From Silene latifolia (lineage: Eukaryota > Streptophyta > Magnoliopsida > Caryophyllales > Caryophyllaceae), in contig NC_133526.1 of the NCBI RefSeq assembly GCF_048544455.1, positions 5,534,001 through 5,598,000 of the forward strand: a stretch of DNA of 64,000 nucleotides. Reading direction: 5' to 3'. Below are positions 19,124 through 32,202 of the stretch, piece after piece. The notes under the pieces are model-generated. The model was given only the letters and a program-made list of their open reading frames with translations. It did no database searches and was not told the DNA's origin. Positions within the stretch are counted from its first letter, which is position 1, and every line of letters begins with the position of its first letter. Position numbers and translations under genes: made by a program.

Positions 19124-20794
19124 TGTTGAGTTTATGGATTCAAGTACCTAAGAGGGGGAGGGGGTGAATTAGGTACCCTTTTTAAAAATTTAACTTCAAC
19201 TTTATTGGATTAAGGTAAGTTAAGTGAACAAAAGAGATTAGAAGATACTTTGAATAATATTGAAAGATTGAACAAGTATCACAATGAATGTTTGCTGAAG
19301 TATGAAAGCAACAATCGTTCTGACTGTATCTATTTGTCTCAGTTTGTGGAGTATTAATGCAGCAGACCAAATACGACATGTATAATGAATCACATTTTCT
19401 AAGTTTAAGCGAAACAAAACAAACAAAGTTACAATGAATGTTTGTTTGAAGTATGAAAGCAACAATCGTTACGATCGTATCTATTTGTCTCGGTTTTGTG
19501 GAGTATTATGCATGACCAAATACGATATAATGAACTGTTGCTTCTAAGTTTAAGCAAAACAAAACAAACAAACAAAGTAAGAAAGCAGCGGAATTAAAGA
19601 GATAAACAATGAACACGAGTTTTTGAATTGGTTCGGCAAATACTAAAGTGCCTACGTCCAATCTACCTTTTTATTACTTTCCTTTAGTGATCTACTCCGA
19701 CAACTAAAAGACCCTTGTAATAAAAGACGCCAACCTACTCCGGTTGCAAAGCTAGTACAAGAACTACTCCGTTCTATGACAAGCTAACTCGCAATCTACT
19801 CCGATTGCCAACTCACAACCTACTCCGGTTGTCAAGAGATAAGGACTACTCCGTCCTAAACTCTTCTAACACACTTAAAATGTAAAGGATCAAGTTTCCA
19901 CTAACACATTCTTAACAAAGAATAGAGGTGGACAACTTTTACAAGATCAACACTTTTAAGCAAGAGAGTTTAGTATATAAAAGCAACAGTGGCCACGACT
20001 GTAGAAACTGAAAGACACTTGAAGACTTTTAAATGGATTTTGCAAAAGACACGACTTTAAGCTTTTGAAAACACTTTGCAAAACATGAAAGAATTAAATC
20101 AGAGAAGTCTTGGGGATTTATGAAGATAGGACACGGTATTTATAGAGGAGGTAGTGAAGGGGGTTGCTAGGGTTTTGAAGGGTCAAAGGTTTTGCATGTG
20201 AGGAGCAATAGTAACCATTCAAAAGCTTGCACCAAAAGGGAGTCTTTTGCATAGGTGAGAATAGAGAAAGAAGGATTGAAAGATAACCTTAAATGTTCAT
20301 GCAAAATCAGAAAACAAAGGATGTGAGACAAGTCACAAGGTGACAAGTAATCACAAAAATGGCAAAAAGGAACTTTTGTTTTCTTGAAAACCAAGGGATA
20401 GAATTTGCACAAAGAGGAAATATTTTGAATAATTCAAACCATTCTTTATTGGATACTACCTCCTTAAATAAAAATCTGAATTTCTCTTTGAAAAAAAATA
20501 AGTCACGTGAAAGCATTTGAAAGAGAAAAGAAGCTTCAAGTTTTTACGAGTTGTGGCTCACCCACTCAATTTTGTTTACTTGTTAAAGCAACAGTCATCT
20601 GGACTGTTTCTATTACTCTGCTATACTTAACTTTCTCACTTGTACATTAGATGACACACGACTAATTACAATGGGATTAATAACAACTTCAACACTTCTT
20701 AATCCAAGCTTGATTGCATCATTAATCCTGAAAAGGTAAACTAAGATAATACAAATCAAATGGGCATGTTATCATCAACATAAGGAACCCAACA
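19124..20794 (-). repeat. Copia 3' LTR (1671 bp)
   Basis: The LTR is bounded by TGTTG and CAACA and is nearly identical to 29094-30763; most visible differences fall in a few short tracts. It contains a run of spaced CTACTCCG motifs at about 19688-19856 and several GCAACAGT/ACTGTTGC half-palindromes. Confidence 0.92.
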
Positions 20795-21229
20795 AATTCC
20801 CCCTTTGATGATGACAAGCCCCAAACGAATGTATAAGCAATGTAAACACCTTGATTCAAGATTTTTAACAAGTAAGATCAAATGATAGAGAAGGGACAAT
20901 ATTACCTTACCAAGGGCAAAAACTAGAATCAAACTATCAAGACAATTTTACATTGCCTCAAACAAGAATCAAGCTAAGAAGGTTAGACAAGCCATTAGTT
21001 TAATCAATGAGCAAAGAGATTCAAAGCATGAGTTTACCTTTTCCCCCTCTTGACATCATCAAAAGGATAGGGATGTCACAAGCATTAGAGTGCAGATTTT
21101 TCATAAGAAAACAAAAAGACACATGTAGATGTGACAAGGTAACAAGGTCAACATAAACAAAGATTAAGCATAGGCTAATCAAGGTTCAACAAGGCTAAAT
21201 AGAGTTTAAAGTACACCACCAATTGTTCA

Positions 21230-23040
21230 AAATAACAAGCAATAAAACATAGTCTTAGAAAGGCACAACCAAGGGTGGAACAAAATGAGGGGGTACGGGT
21301 AAGGATAAATAGGCCGAGAGGATATGGAAAGGCTAAGGAGAGGAGGCTTGTTCCCCATCCGAGCCACTACCCAACGGATCATCATCCACAATAGCATCTT
21401 CACCAACCTCTTTAGTTGACACAAGGGTGGAAATAATATCCACCTCACCACGGATGAGGTCCAAAGAAGAAGCAAGGGCCGAGATTGCTAAGTCCTTTTG
21501 ACGAGCATCCTCCCTAATCCACGCACCCAACTCAGCCACGGCATTGAGTACATCCCGCATATTACCCGTATTCCCTTGACTAGATGACCCAACTTCCGGG
21601 TCCTTCTTAATTTTCACAGAAATTAACTCATCATTCTCAATTTTGATCAACATCTTCCCCATTTGCCCATCACTCATAGTATCACACATATCCAACGAAC
21701 CCAAGCTAGTGTTTACCAACACCCCTTGTGCTTTGAGCACAACCGACAACCACATGCTATAGGGTAGGTAAATCACATGAGTAGAAGGTCGACGAAGCTT
21801 GGTCGAAATAAGATGAAAACGCTTGAACATTAACCCGACTAGGTTCACCTTCTTATGAGTAGCAATGTGATAGATTAAATATTGTAAAGCAATGGTTAGT
21901 TTTCCTCTATCACCCGACGGGTAAATTGACCTACAAAGCATATTGAAGATAATTCGAAGAGGAGGTGGGATTTGGGTGTTGCTCACGGGTCCGGGGGAGA
22001 CAATTTTGGGACAAACGGTTTGAGCAATGCTAAGAGGGGAGGCATATGGTAAGGCTACCCAAGTTTCGAGAGGGAGTTGGTCATAACCTCCGACGGAATA
22101 TTAAGAGCATTGGCAAAATCAGATTGAGTCGAGTCTTAGAGGCTTACCGTTCACCTTAGTCAACAAATTCACCGGACTTATCGACCCGTGCACGTTGCAA
22201 AGAATTGAATCACTTCGCTCACAAATACCGGCTCACGCATTTCCAACAACTTCTCCCAACCTTGAGCTAAAACCATGTCACGGACAGAGTGGAAAGCCGG
22301 TGGCTCGAACCGATTTTGATTATACACCCGAGGAGAGTGAATTGCTTTAATATTCATCAACCTTTCACAATTTTTGTAAATGGAAGTAGGGAGGTCGAGA
22401 CTCTCAAGGTGAGCCCAAACCATGGCTAGATCCCACTTCGAGGTTAGGGAGACCGGATCCGAAGGAGCAAGGTAAACAAGCTTTTTCTTTGAAGGTTTCG
22501 ATTTTTTTTGGGTAGGTTCATTCGGATTTTCAATTGGGATATCATCAATGGGATTGTCAATGTTACTTTGTTCAACATTTTCGGAGATTGGGGGTAATTG
22601 AGAGGAGGAGGCTTTTTCTTTTCTCTTGTTGTTCTTTTTCACGAGTCGAATCGGGCTCGCCGGATTTCGATGGATTATCATTCAAGTCAAATTCGGTTTC
22701 ATCTTCAACATCTTCAACCATAACAAGAACCGGTTCGAGGAGGAGCTCGGAGTAGTGGAGCTTTTCTTCCGACCACCACGAGTGCGTCTTCCTACCATTG
22801 AGGCGATGGGAGTGTTGTCGGATGATGGTGGATCAGTGGGTTTTGGTGATGGTTGAGGGCTAGGTGGATCTGGGTTTGTTGAAGTCGGGTTTGAGGTTTG
22901 TGGAGGAAAGGCGTAAGAAGTTTTGGCAGGAGGCATGGTTGGAGTTGGTGATGTCGGTGGGTTGGATGTGACAGGGGAGGTAATTTTTGTGGGTTTGATA
23001 GGAGTGTTAAATGATGTTTTTACCATGGTGGGTTAGGATA
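21230..23040 (-). other. Extra 3' coding region of the copia element (fossil)
   Basis: The region lies between pol and the 3' LTR. It starts with a Pro/Ser/Thr-rich stretch (SNPPTSPTPTMPPAKTS, PSPQPSPKPTDPP) and an Arg-rich patch. A segment with LVYLAPSDPVSLTSKWDLAM and FHSVRDMVLAQGWEKLLEM follows, of the type often annotated as 'putative plant transposon protein'. In SIRE-group elements this position holds an additional (env-like) reading frame of unproven function. It is broken here. Confidence 0.6.
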
Positions 23041-23385
23041 GGTGAGATATGAGGGAGTTGGATTTGGGAGATGGAGGGTTAGTGGGTTTAGGTAGTTTGG
23101 ACGGGTAGTTGTAGGTGATGGGTTGTTAAATGATGTTTAATGGCCCATTAAATGATGTAGGAGAGGTGGTTGGCCCGACTTAAACAAATTCAATTACTCG
23201 AAATAAAAACGCAAGGTAGCATATAATAAACGTAAATTTAGATATGAGGTTGAGTGATTACCGACTCACAAATACGGTGTCAATTTTTGGTCCAAACATG
23301 ATGTCAATGCACTTAGAACACTTAATAGCATATATCCAAATTTAACTTAATCAATTAGGAAATTGTGTAAAACTCATACTAAAAA

Positions 23386-26300
23386 TCACAAGCTATTAAT
23401 TAACCCAATTTCTAGTCTAAATTTCTCAAAATGTTCTCTTGCAAGTGGTTTAGTAAAAATATCGGCAATTTGATTTTCGGTCTTGCAAAAGATAAGTTTA
23501 ATATGTCCTTTTTCCACATGATCACGAATAAAATGGTGACGAATATCAATATGCTTGGTTTTAGAGTGTTGAATAGGATTTTTGGAAATATTTATTGCAC
23601 TCGTATTATCACACATTAAAGGAATGGAGTCAAAAATAATACCAAAATCCAAGAGTTGTTGTTTTACCCAAAGGAGTTGAGAACAACAATGTGCCGCGCT
23701 AACGTACTCACTTTCGGCCGTAGAAAGAGCTACCGTGTTTTGTTTCTTTGAGGCCCAAGAGGTCAAGCAAGGACCCAAGAACGTTGCAATTCCGGAGGTA
23801 CTCTTTCTATCCACCGTGCACCCCGCATAGTCCGCATCCGAAAAGCCTATAAGATCAAAAGGACAATATAAGGGGTACCATAGGTAAAGATTTTGGGTTC
23901 CAATCAAATACCGAAGAATTCGTTTAACGGCTTTGAAATGTGATTCTTTCGGATTTGCTTGGAATCTAGCACATAAGCATACACTAAAGAGAATGTCGGG
24001 ACGACTTGCGGTTAAGTAGAGAAGTGAGCCTATCATACCTCTATACACCTTATCACTAACATTCTTACCGAGTTCATCCTTGTCCAATTTGGACCCGGCT
24101 ACCATAGGTGTATCATGAGGCTTACCATTAGTCATCCCAAATTTCTTAAGCATTTCTTTGATGTACTTTTGTTGATGGATCATGATTCCATCCTTTGATT
24201 GCTTAATTTGGAGCCCAAGGAAGAATCCTAGCTCACCCATCATGCTCATTTCAAACTCCGATTTCATTAGTTCCGAAAAATATAAGTAAAGGAGTTCATT
24301 TGTTGCACCAAATATAATGTCATCAACATATACTTGCACAACCAACAGTTAAATTCTGATTGTTGCTTCAAGAACAATGTTTTGTCAACGGAGCCTCTTT
24401 TAAAACCATTTTCAATAAGGAATTTAGACAATCTATCATACCAACATCTTGGTGCTTGTTTTAAACCATAAAGAGCTTTGTCTAATTTGAAAACATGGTT
24501 AGGCAAATCATTGTTCTCAAAACCCGGTGGTTGCTCTACAAAGACATCTTCTTCCAAATATCCATTTAAGAAAGCGGTTTTGACATCCATTTGGAAGAGT
24601 TTAATGCCTTTGTGAGCCGCAAAAGCTATAAGCAATCGTATTGCCTCAAGTCTAGCTACCGGTGCATAGGTTTCATCGTAATCAATACCCTCTTGTTGGT
24701 TATAACCTTGCACCACTAGTCTAGCCTTGTTCCTTACGATTTCACCCGAGTCATCAAGCTTGTTGCGAAAGACCCACCTAGTACCAATGACGGTACGATT
24801 AGGCGGTCTAGGGACTAAGTGCCATACCTCATTTCTTTTGAATTGATTGAGCTCATCTTGCATGGCAAGCACCCAATCCGCATCCATCAAGGCGTTTGTT
24901 ACATTTGAAGGTTCAATTTGAGAAAGGAACGCATTGTGGGCACAATACTCATTGAGGTGAGCGAGATGGTTGACGGATGATCTTGTTCGAATTCCCGAGT
25001 TGAGATCACTTGTGAGATTAGTGAGTGGATGAGAGCTTTGATGTTTCCACTTCTTTGGAACAATAGTTTCTTGTTCCCCCTCAACATCATCGATCACAAG
25101 GATCATTGCTATTGGCCTGGAAGGTTCTTCATCCTCACTGTTTTGGTTTTCTTGATTACGAGGTAGAAGCAACGATCGTTGGTCTGTTGCTTCCAGAGAG
25201 GAATCGAAGTATTCCGTGTTCCCCGAGTTGCGCTCTCCTTTGAAGGTGACAGTCTACGTATCTGTTGCAATTCGATCTTTGGGGAGCTTCTTCATCCGTG
25301 AACACGAAGTCTTTTCGAACAAGACCAATCTCAAACTCATCGTCATCGTCCTCATCATCATTATCCATGTTTTGTACCTGTCCAAGCACACTAGATTCAT
25401 CAAAAATGACATGGATGCTTTCTTCAATTAACAAGGTTCGTTTATTGTAAACTTTATAGGCCTTGCTATGATCGGAGTACCCAATAAATACTCCTTCATC
25501 ACTACGTGGATCGAACTTACCCAAATTGTTTTTACCATTGTTGTGAACAAAACATTTGCTTCCAAAACATCTAAAATATGAAATGTTGGGTTTTCTTCCA
25601 CGCAATGATTCATAAGGGGTTTTATTTAAAGTACTTCTTATCATGACACGATTATAAATGTAGCAAGCGGTATTTACCGCTTTTAAAAGTTCTTAGGCAA
25701 CTTACTAGTTAATAACATTGTTCTAGCCATTCCTTCAAGGGTTCTATTCATCCTTTCAACCACACCATTTTGTTGTGGGGTTCTAGGAGCCGAGAAGTTA
25801 TGGTCTACACCATTGTCATCACAATAAGCACCAAATGATGAGTTTTCGAATTCGGTTCCATGATCGGTTCTCATTGAAACAAGTTTTAAACCAAGTTTAT
25901 TTTGAATCTTCTTTAACCAAATTAGAAACTCATCAAATGTCTCATCCTTAGAGCTTAGGAAGAGTGCCCAAACAAACCTAGAGTAATCATCAACAATGAC
26001 ACACACATAACGACTACCACCTCTACTTCTAGTTCTCATTGGTCCACACAAGTCGATATGTAAAAGTTGCAAAGGTTGAGATGTACTCATAATTCTTTTG
26101 GATTTGAAGGAACTTTTAACATGTTTACCTCTAGCACATTCATCACATACTTTATCAATTTCAAATTTTATATTAGGAATGCCTTCAACCAAATCAAGTC
26201 TTTTAAGGGTATTAAGAGTTTTTGTACTAACATGACCAAACCTTTTATGCCATAACCAAGGATCATTGTTCATTACACTCATGCAAGACATGGTGTGACC

Positions 26301-26670
26301 GGATAGAGAGTTCAAATTAGTTAAGTAAACATCTTTGACACGTCTTCCTTCGAGTATTAGTTCATTAGTAGTGGCATCAAAAATTCGACACATATTAGCA
26401 TGAAATTCAACAACATTACCCTTATCACAAAGTTGAGATATACTAAGGAGATTATGTTTCAAACCTTTGACAAGCCGCACATTGTCGACACAAAGTAAGG
26501 ATGACTTACCAACTTTTCCAATACCAATTACTTCACCTTTCTTGTTGTCACCAAACCTTACCGTGCCACCATCATACGCTTTAAGTGAGAGGAATTGGCT
26601 TCTATCACCCGTCATGTGACGAGAGCATCCACTATCCAAGTACCAATTGCGGCCGCCTCTCACCAAGCCC
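23386..26670 (-). other. Copia pol region: protease, integrase, RT, RNase H (fossil)
   Basis: In order on the minus strand: a protease-type segment (WYLDSGCSRHMTGD); a GAG-pre-integrase zinc region (LWHKRFGHVS, CDECARGK); an integrase core (LLHIDLCGPM, APRTPQQNGVVER); reverse transcriptase (FQMDVKTAFLNGYL, VYVDDIIFG); and RNase H ending LCDNTSAINISKNP, HIDIRHHFIRDHV and ADIFTKPL. The order integrase before RT defines Ty1/copia. The coding sequence is interrupted. Confidence 0.9.
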
Positions 26671-26679
26671 TACACAAGA

Positions 26680-29040
26680 TTAGTTTTTGAGTTTAGGAAC
26701 CCAAATGAATTTGGGTCCCTTTTTGTGATCAACATAACTTGTGGTGTCCTTTTTAATGTTCATTTCATTTAATGCTTTGGTGTTCTTGTCAATGTCATCA
26801 AAACGTTTTGTACATCCATTAAAAACATGACCATTGTCACCACAATAATTGCAAATGATGTATTCGGGAAGACCTACATACTTCCTTCCTCTAAAATCGT
26901 TTTTAGGCTTCGGATGCAACAACGATCCCGACTGTTCCATTTGAACCCCAAACCAGCAGTTTTATCGCATTTCTCGGTTTGATTCGTGAGGAAGTTTAGC
27001 ACGGTTTGACTTCCTTCCCATTTTTCAGTGATGTTCTTAGCATTAACAAGTTCATTGGTCAAGTCATGGACACGTGAAAGAAGATGCAAATTCTTTTCCT
27101 TTTCTCTTTTAAGTTCATCATCGTTGTTACTTTCTATGGAAAATCTTTTCTCAACAATGAAGTCATGGGTGTGATTGTTGAGTTTAGACACGAGATAAAT
27201 GATTCTTTCTTTGGAGTCCTCATATTTAGATGTCATCTCGTCAAGTCTCTTGTTTAGATCAACGACTTCATCGGATCTATGGTGAGGAGAAGACCTAGAA
27301 GTGCTACATTCGGGCATACCTTTTTGAAAGAAAGTAAGCCTATCATGGAGATCTTCTATTTCATTCTTGAGACAAACAACCTCACTTTTGAGACACTCAT
27401 TTTCATTTTCCAACCATTCACCTTTTCTTTTAAACTTGTCTAAGTCGTGGTCGGAAAGCAACGATCTTAGAGACTGTTTCTCTTAAGTCTACAACTTCAA
27501 CTACAAGGTCATAGATCTCATTTTCAAGATCGTCTTTGACCTTCAAAAGATCATCACGTTCCTTGGTTAGTGAGGAAACTTGCATCACCAAGGTAGTGTT
27601 GACATTTTCAAGGTCAGAGACGTCCGTGGGTGTCGACCTAAGACGCTCTAGTTCTTTAGTCAAATGTTTGTTTAGCTTGTTGACTCTTTTAACTTCATTA
27701 TATGCTTCAGATGTGACAGTGACGCAGTCTGTTGCTTTTAGCTCATTTTTCAGATTAAAGTTCTCTTGAGCAATTTCCTCAATCTCATTTTGCATTATAT
27801 CAAGCTTGTTAGTTTGAGACCGACACTTATCAAAAAGTTGATCAAGAAGCTTACATACTTTTTCTTTGGAGTAAGTTCTAGCCTTGGCCTTTAGATGATT
27901 TACCTCATTGTCGGAATCGGAGTCGGAATCGTCGGGGTTAGCCATGAGGCATCTTAAGTGTTCAATTTTTGAGGTTTTTGAGACTTTTTCTTTATCATGA
28001 TTTGCAAGACACATTTTAGCCTCAAGTTCCTCCTCGATGAGTTCCTCATCTTCCTCGGAGTCGGACATTCCCCATATAGCACTCATGACTCTATGTTTAT
28101 AGTCCTTTTTAACCTTTTCTCTTCTTTCCTTAGATTTGATTTCTTCCCACTTGGGACATTCTTTAATTTGATGAGTTTTATCACCACATTTAAAGCATCC
28201 CACGGTGGAGGTAGGTCGTTTCTTAGGAAAGCGTTTTTTCGAGTAATTATTAGTGAACCTTTTGTTACCTTGTCCATTGACCAACCCGGCTAAGTTCCTT
28301 GTGAACATAGCAAACTCGTCTTCCTCCTCATCTTCTTCATCACTTGGAGAAGATGTGAGGGCGAGACTCTTTCCCTTTGATGACTCACTAGAATGCTTAT
28401 CGAGATTAAACTCGTGAGCCATTAGTGATCCCATTAGTTCATGAAGAGATAGGGTTGACAAGTCTTTGGCTTCCTCTATGGCGGTGACTTTAGGTTGCCA
28501 TTTAGGAGTTAGACTACGAAGGATTTTTCGAATGATGTCCTCGGACTCGAAATTCCTTCCTAGACTTTGAAGCTCATTAATAATACAAGAAAAACGAGAA
28601 GAGAAACTATTTAAAGACTCGTCCTTTGACATTCTAAACATTTCATATTGTTGCATGAGAAGGTCAATACGGTGTTTTCTTACTTGGGACGTCCCTTCAT
28701 ATGCAAGTACAAGGGAATCCCGAATAGATTTTGCCGTAGGACACCCGGAGATTCGACTAACTTCCCCCTCACCAACACAACGTTGAAGAATCGACATTGC
28801 TTTGGAATTCTTTTCGGCAAGCTTGAAGTCGTTCTCATTGTAATTTCTTTCCTCTTTTGTCTTGGTGAAACCGTTAAGAATATCGGTTTCCTCAATGGCA
28901 AGAGGTCCATTTTGGATGATGTTCCAACATTGATAATCGATACTTTTGATGTAATGTTCCATCTTGAGTTTCCACCAACCAAAATTGAACCGGTAAAGAC
29001 CGGGATCTTGGAGTGTTTCTCGGAATCCATTACCCACGAA
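26680..29040 (-). other. Copia gag region (fossil)
   Basis: The region begins close to the primer site with FNFGWWKLKMEHYIKSIDYQ (a UBN2/gag-polypeptide-like start). Further on is a zinc knuckle CFKCGDKTHQIKEC (CX2CX4HX4C) and then long coiled-coil-like charged stretches. A second knuckle-like CNYCGDNGHVFNGC lies near the pol side. It is interrupted. Confidence 0.85.
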
Positions 29041-29093
29041 TCAAACTCTAAGGCGGTTAGCCTCGATCAAGAGCACGAGGCTCTGATACCAAT

Positions 29094-30763
29094 TGTTGAG
29101 TTTATGGATTCAAGTACCTAAGAGGGGGAGGGGGTGAATTAGGTACCCTTTTTAAAAATTTAACTTCAACTTTATTGGATTAAGGTAAGTTAAGTGAACA
29201 AAAGAGATTAGAAGATACTTTGAATAATATTGAAAGATTGAACAAGTATCACAATGAATGTTTGCTGAAGTATGAAAGCAACAATCGTTCGATTTGTATC
29301 TATTTGTCTCGGTTTGTGGAGTATTACTGCAGACCAAATACGACAAAGATAATGAACTCATTACTTCTAAGTTTAAGCGAAACAAAACAAACAAAGTTAC
29401 AATGAATGTTTGTTTGAAGTATGAAAGCAACAATCGTTATTCGTATCTATTTGTCTCGATTTGTGGAGTATTACTGCAGAAAATACGACAAAGTATAATG
29501 AATCTGTTGCTTCTAAGTTTAAGCAAAACAAAACAAACAAACAAAGTAAGAAAGCAAATGAATTAAAGAGATAAACAATGAACACGAGTTTTTGAATTGG
29601 TTCGGCAAATACTAAAGTGCCTACGTCCAATCTACCTTTTTATTACTTTCCTTTAGTGATCTACTCCGACAACTAAAAGACCCTTGTAATAAAAGACGCC
29701 AACCTACTCCGGTTGCAAAGCTAGTACAAGAACTACTCCGTTCTATGACAAGCTAACTCGCAATCTACTCCGATTGCCAACTCACAACCTACTCCGGTTG
29801 TCAAGAGATAAGGACTACTCCGTCCTAAACTCTTCTAACACACTTAAAATGTAAAGGATCAAGTTTCCACTAACACATTCTTAACAAAGAATAGAGGTGG
29901 ACAACTTTTACAAGATCAACACTTTTAAGCAAGAGAGTTTAGTATATAAAAGCAACAAAGGGCCACGATCAGAAAACCGAAAGACACTTGAAGACTTTTA
30001 AATGGATTTTGCAAAAGACACGACTTTAAGCTTTTGAAAACACTTTGCAAAACATGAAAGAATTAAATCAGAGAAGTCTTGGGGATTTATGAAGATAGGA
30101 CACGGTATTTATAGAGGAGGTAGTGAAGGGGGTTGCTAGGGTTTTGAAGGGTCAAAGGTTTTGCATGTGAGGAGCAATAGTAACCATTCAAAAGCTTGCA
30201 CCAAAAGGGAGTCTTTTGCATAGGTGAGAATAGAGAAAGAAGGATTGAAAGATAACCTTAAATGTTCATGCAAAATCAGAAAACAAAGGATGTGAGACAA
30301 GTCACAAGGTGACAAGTAATCACAAAAATGGCAAAAAGGAACTTTTGTTTTCTTGAAAACCAAGGGATAGAATTTGCACAAAGAGGAAATATTTTGAATA
30401 ATTCAAACCATTCTTTATTGGATACTACCTCCTTAAATAAAAATCTGAATTTCTCTTTGAAAAAAAATAAGTCACGTGAAAGCATTTGAAAGAGAAAAGA
30501 AGCTTCAAGTTTTTACGAGTTGTGGCTCATCCACTCAAATTTACTTGTTAAAGCAACGATCATATCCTGGACTTTTTTCTATTACTCTGCTATACTTAAC
30601 TTTCTCACTTGTACATTAGATGACACACGACTAATTACAATGGGATTAATAACAACTTCAACACTTCTTAATCCAAGCTTGATTGCATCATTAATCCTGA
30701 AAAGGTAAACTAAGATAATACAAATCAAATGGGCATGTTATCATCAACATAAGGAACCCAACA
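29094..30763 (-). repeat. Copia 5' LTR (1670 bp)
   Basis: This is the partner of 19124-20794 and is followed on the minus strand by the tRNA-Met primer site. GTGTC follows at 30764-30768. From about 29660 to 30530 the two LTRs look identical by eye. Confidence 0.92.
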
Positions 30764-30859
30764 GTGTCAAATTATTTTCTACCGTAATAATTATTGCATT
30801 ACTGAAAAGTTTAGCAACTTATAATCTATAAGTTTAATATCAATTTTATTTTATTTTAA

Positions 30860-31760
30860 TGAAAAATTAGAGTGATTTTCGTACATAATGTTGTGAGATA
30901 AAATAATTCTCACTATATGGTTACTTGAAAAATAATTCCCACCATATAATTAAGCTAGGTTTGGATAACCCGATGTAAAAGGATTGGAAAGAACATTATA
31001 CTTGGATTTTCTAGAGGTATTGTCTTGTAAGAAAATTATTCCCTACATATTGCTACTTTTATTTTTATTTATTTTTTAATTTTAAGAAGACATATTTAGG
31101 TATATATTATAATTATTTGACATATAATATTATATAGTAATAAAATTTAAATAAGAATTATGATAAAAGAATATAAAATATTTTATTTTTTATTTGAGTA
31201 TATTAATATTAGTTTATAAAAAACTTTTTCATAGACTTATTTTGTGTGCTCGGAATGTATCTTTTCATCATTTTCTTTTTGCAATAGTTAGCTTTTTTTT
31301 AATACAACAAGGCAATTTTTTTTTATTTTTTACACTTAACACTTGATGTATGACTTATTGCAAAAAAAAAAAAGATGAATCATAACTCAGACTTGTACTA
31401 GCTTCGATATTAAATTTTAATCCGACCATTACGAACATACATATAAATAAAGCTAAGAAAAAAGTGCGAGTATATTTTTAAGTAATATTAATACACATAA
31501 AAAAATACATTTTAAATTTTTTTTTATCATAAATGTAATTAGAAATTATATTATTATAGTAGCAATATGTAGGGAATAATTTTGTTTATAAGACAATACT
31601 TAAGGAAATTTCAATTTTATTGTTCTTTCCATTCCTTTGCTTTGAATTATCCAATCCTACCTCAACTATATGGTGGGAATTATGTTTCAAGTAGCCATAT
31701 GATGAGAATTAATTTGTCTCATAGCATTATGCAAGGAAATCACCCGAAAAATTATAATTA
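30860..31760. mobile_element. Foldback element with long inverted repeats
   Basis: Left ~200 bp (GTGATTTTCGTACATAATG, AATAATTCCCACCATATAAT, TTATTCCCTACATATTGCTA) and right ~200 bp are imperfect reverse complements around an extremely AT-rich core. The ends could be placed only to within ~20 bp, and no target duplication was fixed. No coding sequence is seen. Confidence 0.7.
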
Positions 31761-32081
31761 TGAATTAAAATTATAGTTATGAATTTAATTAAAAGATTAA
31801 AGTTTAATTATAAGAATATATTTATTGTAAAAATATTAATGTAATGAAAGAAAATTTTACTTGTTACCTTATCTAGCTATATGCCTTTAAAGGGATTAAT
31901 ACATATTTTTCATTGCTTATGGGACGACTGTCCTATATATTACCAAATGCCTCGCTCACGCCGGTGCTTAAGTAAAAAATCACGATTTCACAAAATAAAA
32001 CACCAAAATTTAAAGGGTAGACAACGATAACCATGAGCTAAAATTAGTACTCCGTAGCTGATTAGGAATACCAACTGAAAT

Positions 32082-32123
32082 AGGAATCCTAAAATCAGTG
32101 ACTTTCCTAAACCCAAAATACTT
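32082..32123 (+). promoter_or_regulatory. Conserved upstream block of the F-box family
   Basis: GGAATCCTAAAATCAGTGAC, then TTTCCTAAACCCAAAATACT, lie ~80-120 bp before the ATG at 32203. This is a diverged version of the family block; the closest copy is near 56320-56360. Confidence 0.45.
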
Positions 32124-32142
32124 CCTGCTGTATATATACTTG

Positions 32143-32185
32143 AGATTGAGATTGAGATTGAGATTGAGATTGCGATTGAGATTCA
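32143..32185 (+). repeat. GAGATT hexanucleotide repeat
   Basis: About seven near-perfect GAGATT units lie 20-60 bp before the F-box start at 32203. The inverted paralogue near 56265-56290 has no such run, so the array expanded after duplication. Read in frame it would encode alternating Leu-Arg, but the ATG at 32203 is the better start. Confidence 0.85.
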
Positions 32186-32202
32186 GGGAGTGTCTAAAGA
32201 CG

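Larger units (their letters stand above)
19124..30763 (-). mobile_element. Ty1/copia LTR retrotransposon, complete outline, broken genes (fossil)
   Basis: The element is 11,640 bp and runs on the minus strand. The LTRs are 19124-20794 (3' LTR) and 29094-30763 (5' LTR), starting TGTTGAG and ending CCCAACA. GTGTC flanks both sides (19119-19123, 30764-30768). TGGTATCAGAGC next to the 5' LTR is the primer site for initiator tRNA-Met, and the complement of AATTCCCCCTTT next to the 3' LTR is the polypurine tract. Gag, then protease-integrase-RT-RNase H in copia order, then an extra 3' region are recognisable. The long LTRs and the extra 3' region fit the SIRE/Maximus group. The reading frames carry about half a dozen interruptions, so it is a dead copy. 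The near-identity of the LTRs argues for a recent insertion. Confidence 0.93.

Noticed and set aside
20167-20516. Open frames of 69-81 codons repeated at 30136-30485
   Set aside because: They lie in both LTRs of the copia element; the repetition comes from LTR identity and there is no domain or start context.
22534-22856. Plus-strand open frames opposite the extra copia region
   Set aside because: They are antisense shadows of the element's own minus-strand coding region.
32098-32202. Upstream Leu-Arg-repeat extension of the F-box gene at 32203
   Set aside because: It is created by the GAGATT microsatellite in frame; the ATG at 32203 matches the start preserved in the inverted paralogue near 56250.
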